Below, in pieces: positions 57,764-64,000 of a stretch of DNA of 64,000 nt (position 1 is the stretch's first letter; each line of letters opens with the position of its first letter). The notes beneath the pieces are model-generated. The model was not told the DNA's origin. It saw nothing but the letters and a program-made list of their open reading frames with translations, and did no database searches. The translations under genes and the position numbers were made by a program. This DNA comes from Lasiosphaeria ovina (lineage: Eukaryota > Ascomycota > Sordariomycetes > Sordariales > Lasiosphaeriaceae), in the NCBI GenBank assembly GCA_033439765.1, contig JAULSN010000007.1, positions 2,170,001-2,234,000 of the forward strand. The letters run 5' to 3'.

Positions 57764-60700
57764 CTTGGTGGTTTTTTCAGGTCGACGTGATTGAAAAAAC
57801 CGAAGAAAAAAAAACCGAAGAACAAGAGAAAACTGGGGAGAGAAAAAAGTCACGGCCCGGCTTGGACGAGAAGATGCAACGCGTCTCTGTGGACCCGGCT
57901 TTTTTTGGGAGGACCCACTTTTGCACCTCTTTGCACGGCCTTCCGTCCAAATCCACCGGCTTCTATTGTTCCTTTTGTGCTTATCTGTTCACTTACAGTG
58001 GCGGACCTGTTACTGGGACGATGCTGAGACGATGCTGAGACGATGGTCTCAGCGTCCCATGAGCGCGAATGCGACGGGAGTGTCACTAAATCAGAGCACT
58101 TGCGGACTCAACATCCCTTTGTCCCTGAATATTTATTTATTTTACTTGTATATCGGGATTATTAGCTGTTTACCTTGAACAGCGTTCACGTATCTCGTTC
58201 ATCTCGCCCTCAGTCTTGTCCACACCTAGCTTGCTGAACGCTTGGCTAGGTAATTACATAACCAAACTCCATAGCGATTTTCCATCTCCTGACTTTCGCC
58301 CTTTGCCCGGTCTGCCTGCAGCATGCTAACCGCCTAGCTTATTGCATGGCGAGACTCCCCCACAGCTAAGGTGAGTTTATGCGGGAGATGGCCTTGCATG
58401 GTACAGCGTGGCGGGTATATGCCTAAAGACCTGCTCAGAAGGCATACCGTACGGCACAGTACCGTGCCGTAACAGCTGCTAATACATTAAGACGTAATTT
58501 CAGGCCCTTTGACAGAAGCCCATGCGTTTCGAGGCGTCTACCATGCCCCTCGATGTGACAGCATTCGACTATCCCGCATCTTCGCTTTCTAGACGTTTCT
58601 ATTAAGATTTTCTTTATACCTTCTATATAAGCCGAAGCAAAAGCTCCGAGGAAGAAACGGAGAAACTACCTAACTCCCTCCCTCCTTAAAAGTAGGGGCT
58701 CGATAATAATAGCGTTATAGATCCTTCGTATAATTATTTAGGCAGCCTCTACAATAGGTATTACATAGGTGTATTGCGGTGTTTCGGCTTGGGCGATATA
58801 GACTTGGATAGATTTTCAGAGGCGGGTTCTACTCTTAGGATTCTAGTCTAGCGTAGTATTAAAGAACTAGGCGGCCCATTCCACAGCTCCATTAATAGAC
58901 GCACTACCTAGGGCATTTCACGTTTTAACAAGCTGGCGGGGCTTCCGCTACGGGTATAGAATAATGAGCTCGTCGTTCCGTAACAAAAGCCTAGTAAATT
59001 GCTATCGTTTTCTAGGTGGCCCCCCCCCCCCCAAGAACTCGTCCCATAATCGACAAGAAGCCTGCCAAAAGAATCCCATTCCTTTGTACCACCGAATCCA
59101 GCGCATCAGGACGAAGAAGACGAGAGCAGTGCGGAACGAAGGTCCACCGGCCCTCCTTCCAGTTCCTCCCACCTGCTTCCATTCTGTCTTGGACGCAAAA
59201 GTTTTCACCTCCATCGCTGGACAACACGTCGCCCAATGAAGGAACACTCCCATCGTCTACTCCGCACTCCATGTCAAGCTCTGCCCGCACGACATCGGGA
59301 GAGACTGCGAGTTTGGTGAATTGACACATCACGTGAGATACGTATTGTAATTATCCGAGTATGTAGTTAGGTATTCATACCATCACTGGAGGCAACGAAT
59401 ATGGCACGTCTTCCATTGTGGCAAATTTGGCTTGAAACTCTTTGGACGTGAACAGTAGAAACAATTCCACGCTTGTTTAACCTGCAGCCTTGTGCCCCTC
59501 TTTGTGTACGTGGTTCTACCTGTTACTGTGATGAAAACTGACGTCATGCAACGAGGAATTTGCAGTGACCTTTCAGCCTCGATTGTTCAAACTGGGCCTA
59601 TTGTCCGAGTGAAGGGCATTTTATTTGGGTGCTGACAAGTTGTTATATAATGGCATGATTTCACGGGTGTATAAACAGAGTAAAAGGAGAACGCGACATT
59701 TTGACCGATGGTCTAGGTGTGAACAGGACAAACTGGAGATCGCGTTCATTAAACAGCAAATATACCGTTTTGGCGAAATATTGGCCAAGCAAGCCACATA
59801 ACAGAGCACCACTCCAAAGATAGGCTCCTCCGCGCTAATGCAGGAGACGTTCCGGGAGCCAATGCTGGGACACAGCAAGTCCCGACGCCCTTGTCAAGCC
59901 CTCTGAGCCTGGTCAACTAGACATAGCTTGGGTCTGTGCTGCTTACGTCTCTCGACCTTGTTGGGCTCTGCATCGAGGAACGGTGGCTGCCGGCGATCTG
60001 AGCTCTTACATTGGAACGTCAAGACTGGAGACTAGTGGGCTTCTGGCGAGCCTCCGCCCTGCAGCAGCCAACAGTGACTGACAAAAGTGACTGAGTAGGC
60101 TGATTCCCGTTGAACGGCATTAACTAGCTGCTTTTTTTGGCCGCCGCCGTGCTTGCTGTCGCTGCAAGCCAAGGCCACTATCAATATTCTCTCCAGGAAA
60201 TGGGTCGTTGCTACATTTGGCCAGTCCAAAGATTTTCCATCCCGCGCTTGCGCCTCACGTCTGCATCGCCCCTGTGATGATACTGGGCACAGAACCACGC
60301 TTCGTAGCCTCGAAGGTAGAATGAACATCCAGACATCCAGCGAGTTTTCAGCTTCTCGTGTCCCCCGAATACGAGAAACGTCGTCTCTTCCTGCTTGGCT
60401 ACGCTGCACGAAACACACAGGCCAGCACTCGCCCGCTGTGGACCACCCCCAGGGAAGAGAAAAAACGACACGCGATGTTGTATCGCTGTCGAGAAGTCCG
60501 TCCAGCGCGGATGCACTGCTGGACGGATGCACTCCGTACCTTTGAAGCTGTGTGCTGCCTGCGAAGGTCATGTGATGGATCTGCCGCCGTCCAAATAAAG
60601 CTACACCAAGCTTTTCCGCGGAAGCCACCCTGGGGCGGAACCCATGAGCTTTGAGTTTGAGACGGCCATGCAGGCGACTTGTCGTTTTTTCCCCTCGTCT

Positions 60701-62020
60701 TTTTTTGTTTTCTGGCCATTTCTTGCAGCGACACAAGTGCTGTGCATGCCGCCGCCAAGCGTCGCTCGTGGCTTGGTTAGTTTGTCAGGGCACTACTAAC
60801 AAGAAAAGTCATCGCCCCGCGTATTGATAGCTTTCCTGGACTAAAGCGCACAGGCCCTCTGGCACTTTCTCGTGATTGGCACTTGGCACTTGGCCATGCC
60901 CCGGTTCCCAGGCCCTGGGCCGCAGCGGGACAGATTGGTGGGGGGTGGCCCTGGTCGCCGACGTACAGGAGAGGCCGCTGCGGCTTGCGACGCAAGGGAC
61001 CTTTTCTTGCCAAGGATTTCCGACTGGTGTGGTGTCGATCGGTGCTCCGTAGGTGCCTGTCGAAAGGAGACTGGCCTGGAATTCTGTTTGGGCTTGCAGA
61101 CACACGGACACATAGACAACCAATGGACGGTGGGCGAGTGCCGCGACACCGCGGCTGCCCTGTTCGCGGTCGAGGTCTTTCACATTTGGATGAGTGCTGG
61201 AGGAGGGGGGGGGAATTGGAATGGACCAGGAATGGGAGGGGACATCCCGAGCTGCTTATTGGCCAGCCTATTTCAGTGCACGTTCGGTTCCCAAACTCCG
61301 GGCTTCTCGGAGGATTCAGTGGATGGCCAGAGATGGGAGGTGTGGGTTGTAGTGGGGCTTTCGAAGCAGCAGCACCCGGCCTACTCGAGTACTGTCACTG
61401 TACTCATCCCGTCGACACGAGGCTCTCGCTGCCCACCCGGTTTCGTGCAACATCCAGGTTACACCCATATAACTTGCATTTTGGCTGATGGACAACTGAG
61501 TTGTTAAGCGGACAGCAGCTCAAGGACATGAGAGGTGTGGTGAGTTTTTCGGGTTTCGACCGGCTTGGAGACGTTTTCTCGGCATCCAATTTCAGGGGGC
61601 CATGGGTTCCACCAACCCTGTATTTCGAGGGCTCTTCCCATGGATTGGATCCATTCTACAATGACCCAGGGCACAAAACTTCGGAGCAGCTTGAGCAAGA
61701 GAGCACCACCTAATTGTTGACTCGATACAACTACATTTTTAGTAGGATAAGAATGATACAAGAAATCGTCAAAAAGGGAAAAAACACAAGCGGAGGAATA
61801 AAATAAATAGAACCCTCAAAATTGCCATTCCATTCCCAAATGCGATGCCCTAATCCATTTCCACCAATGCCAAAATCCAACCCCGCCCAGTCCAATCCCG
61901 GCCGGTCCAGTCCGCCGCAAATAGGCACCCAGAAAAAAAAAACATCACCAAAATACCTCGCCCCCCTTTTCCGTCATTAAATATCATTCCTTCATTAACC
62001 CTATCCCAAAAGAATATGCA
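57764..62020. other. gene-poor region
   Basis: 4.3 kb with the promoter of the giant gene at its left end. 58570-59000 is TA-rich decayed DNA, and a run of 13 C lies at 59020-59032. Frames near 59012-59332 and 60030-61500 are open on both strands with no domain or splice support. Confidence 0.45.
58570..59005. mobile_element. AT-rich RIP-like relic, possible transposon remnant
   Basis: TA-rich sequence with stops in every frame (CTATATAAGCCGAAGC, TATAATTATTTAGGC, TAGTCTAGCGTAGTATTAAAG) bounded by normal GC content and, on the right, by a long C run. This fits a transposon copy erased by RIP. No coding remnant or terminal repeat is readable. Confidence 0.45.
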
Positions 62021-63947
62021 TCAAACAACATCGTCACCAACACGCGGATTCCCACCGCGTCGTATCACGTCCTCGTCTTCCTCCTCTCCAGACGAAGACG
62101 AATAGCTCGTCTGCATAGGCGCTTGCCCGTGTCCCATGCCACCTTGGTGCAGGCCTCTGCTGTAGTTGATGCTGCCCCTGGTATTATCGTTGTCGTCGGT
62201 CCTCGCGCCACCGAATCCCTGCCTCGTTGTTGGTGACGGTGTTGTGGTTGTGGTTGTGGTTGTGGTTCTGGTTGTTGGGGAAAGCCGCACGGCCGACTTG
62301 AAGTACACGGCGTTGGAGTGGTGGTTGTTCTCGCTACTGCTGCGGCGACGGGCGTGCTCGGAGCGGTGGAAGCGTGCGTCGTTGTCGTCGTTGTCGTCGT
62401 TGTCGTCGGCGATCTTCTCTGTAGTGTTGGTGGCAGGGTGGTTCGTCGTCACGGCCCGCCCAGGGAAGTAGTAGCTCCCGTCGGGCTTCATGATGGGGAT
62501 GTCGGTGCTCTCAAGGCTGCTGGCCTCGTCCTTGTCGTCGTCTTGCCTGGCCGTGGCGTCGTGGGAGGCGGGCTTGGCTTCGATATCATTGTTGTTATTG
62601 TCGTCACCTACCACCGCGGCGACGGTAACGAGCGGCGGCAGGGCCTTGGTAGGCTCGTATGGGGCCAGCGCGCCGCCGCCCGTGTACGACGAGGTCGAGC
62701 TGAGGGAGGACAACTGGTGGTCGAGGTGGTGGGCGTGCTTTTTCTTGCTCTTCTTGTAGCGGTGAACGTGGTTGTCGTTGCCGTCGCTGTGCTTGACATA
62801 GTTCCCGCTACCGCCGCCAATCGTCGTCGGGTAGCTCCCGCTGTCGCCGGCCCCTGACCGCCGGGTGCTCGGGAGCACGCCGACGCGCCGCAGCATCCTC
62901 TCGAAGAGCTGTTTCAGTGTCGGGATGCAGGCTGCGATGATGCTGTGCGCCAGAGAGGTTAGCTGCTTGTGTCAGTGTAGGGCTCGAAAGGGTCGCCTAC
63001 GCTAGCTGTGCCTCGGTGATGCTCCACAGAGTAATCTGCACCGTGTCCATGAGCGTGTCTCCTGTCACGCCGTAGTCCTTGGCCTTGAAAGTTTTGTAGA
63101 TGGACGCCGTGCTGGCCATGAGCCCGAGGCCCATGATGAAGGCGAGCACGAGCTTCTCCCGCAGCGGCCGCTGGATGGCCATGATGAACGTGATTGGCTG
63201 TGATGCGGCGTCACGTCAGCGACAACCCTTGTTCTGCAGACGGAAGGGACAACATACGGCAATGCTCAGCACGATATCAGTGAAGACGGTCAGGCCGGCC
63301 GAGACGTAGATGGAGATCTGGGCTTTGGCCGGGTCCCCGCACACCGCATCGGGATTACTGTGGTCCCACAGAGCCCAGATGGGCTTGCACATGGTCAAGA
63401 AGACGGTGTTGGCGCTGATGGCGACGCCGATGCTCACCAGCATCAGCGCGTACATGGTGATGGCCCAGCCGAGGCGGTCGCGCTGGATGCGCAGCAGCAT
63501 CCACGCGATGCTCATCTTAGCACAGGCCAGGGCCCACGGGAAGAAGGGCTCGCTGAAGACGAGCCACTTCTCCGCCAGCACCTCCTGGTCCGGCGCGATG
63601 TAGTAGTTGTGCCGCCCAACGCCGTACTTGACCCCCGCCAGCGTGAACGCCCAGTTGAACATGTCGAAGATCTGGGAGCGGAAAGCCAAAAGAAGAGTCA
63701 GCGCTCCGCGGGCTGGCGTGGCGGTGAAGCCATCGCTGCTGTCCTAAAAGACACAAAACGAACTCACCACCGCGGCCGTGATTAAATAGTCGTCCACAGT
63801 CAGGCGTACCGTCGGCCTGACGCGGGTCCAGATGCGGGCGGCATAGAAGGACAGCGAGAAGACGTGCAGGAGCGCCGTGACGCCGATTAGCATCGGCCCT
63901 TCGTTGTCGTCTGGGCCGGGCGGGACCCGGGGTGGTGGCGCTGCCAT
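62021..63947 (-). CDS. PTH11-like seven-helix receptor (rhodopsin domain)
   Basis: Four exons: 63947-63768, 63671-63258, 63197-63001 and 62942-62021, with introns of 58-96 nt, all in phase, giving 570 residues. The first 270 residues are the fungal rhodopsin-type integral membrane domain: TVDDYLITAAV after helix 1, FNWAFTLAGVKYGVGRHNYY, a helix around ACAKMSIAWMLLRIQRDR, MCKPIWALWDHSNPDAVCGD (the conserved Cys pair of the outer loop), ITFIMAIQRPLREKLVLAF, and IIAACIPTLKQLFERML at the last helix. No CFEM domain is present. The 290-residue cytosolic tail is low complexity, with Asn/Asp runs, nine consecutive Thr, and an acidic end. PTH11-type receptors sense surface or host cues in fungi; here the ligand is unknown. 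Confidence 0.9.
62236..62276. repeat. (GGTTGT)n microsatellite coding poly-Thr
   Basis: Near-perfect GGTTGT repeats in the receptor's last exon code nine Thr. A similar GTCGTT tract at 62374-62408 codes an Asp/Asn run. Both are likely to vary in length between strains. Confidence 0.8.
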
Positions 63948-64000
63948 GGTGTGTTGTGTGCGTGTCCAATTACCACCGCAAAGAAAATGTGACAGGTCAA

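Noticed and set aside
59012..59332. Open frames of about 100 codons on both strands next to the C run
   Set aside because: Both strands are open at once, no domain, and the flank is decayed repeat DNA.
62166..62860. Plus-strand frames with poly-Val over the receptor tail
   Set aside because: They are antisense readings of GGTTGT and GTCGTT microsatellites.

Overview
The window is nuclear DNA of a filamentous ascomycete (Pezizomycotina, most likely a Sordariomycete). The evidence is: protein genes broken by 50-120 nt introns with GT...CTAAC/CTGAC...AG signals; two nuclear-type tRNAs, one with an intron; fungus-specific families (TM-anchored laccase-like oxidase, stand-alone AA8 cytochrome, CorA-like transporter, rhodopsin-type GPCR, DUF6606/DUF3638/DUF3645 giant protein); long gene-poor spacers; and C-to-T decay that resembles repeat-induced point mutation (RIP). 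Species cannot be decided from the sequence alone.

Layout. 0.4-1.1 kb: an Arg/Ser-rich hypothetical gene. 1.5-2.7 kb: an aldo-keto reductase gene broken by a nonsense codon. 3.5-5.7 kb: a five-exon membrane-anchored multicopper oxidase. 7.3-9.2 kb: an eight-exon GPI-type acid phosphatase with a 9-nt microexon. 10.0 kb: a tiny Gly/Lys-rich protein. 11.6-18.3 kb: a tandem group of low-complexity genes, of which the first (11830) and last (17565) are open while the two between (13295 and 15076) carry stops and frameshifts; their upstream regions are visibly duplicated. 18.66 kb: tRNA-Ile(AAU) with an intron. 22.4-23.3 kb: an SREBP-type bHLH factor. 29.1-30.0 kb: a secreted AA8 cytochrome. 30.6 kb: a Cys-rich mini-protein. 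31.4 kb: initiator tRNA-Met. 32.8-33.1 kb: a frameshifted relic of an Msn2/MsnA-type zinc-finger gene beside an AT-rich decayed stretch. 34.6-35.4 kb: a nuclear-looking protein with a SUMO-interaction-like motif. 36.4-37.8 kb: two poorly resolved spliced genes that converge. 40.3 kb: a GNAT acetyltransferase. 43.0-44.9 kb: a five-exon CorA-like membrane protein. 45.6 kb: a 47-residue Cys-rich mini-protein. 47.1-57.8 kb: a 3321-residue DUF6606/DUF3638/DUF3645 protein with one unusually long intron. 62.0-63.9 kb: a four-exon PTH11-like seven-helix receptor.

These genes do not form an evident biosynthetic cluster or operon-like system; neighbours point different ways and have unrelated functions. 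The oxidase, phosphatase and AA8 protein are all extracellular or surface proteins, and the receptor and CorA-like protein are membrane proteins, but no shared pathway is shown. The least conventional parts are the decaying tandem array at 11.6-16.7 kb, the zinc-finger relic, and the giant P-loop protein with its repeat-bearing intron. Exon boundaries were worked out by hand from splice signals, phase and family knowledge.
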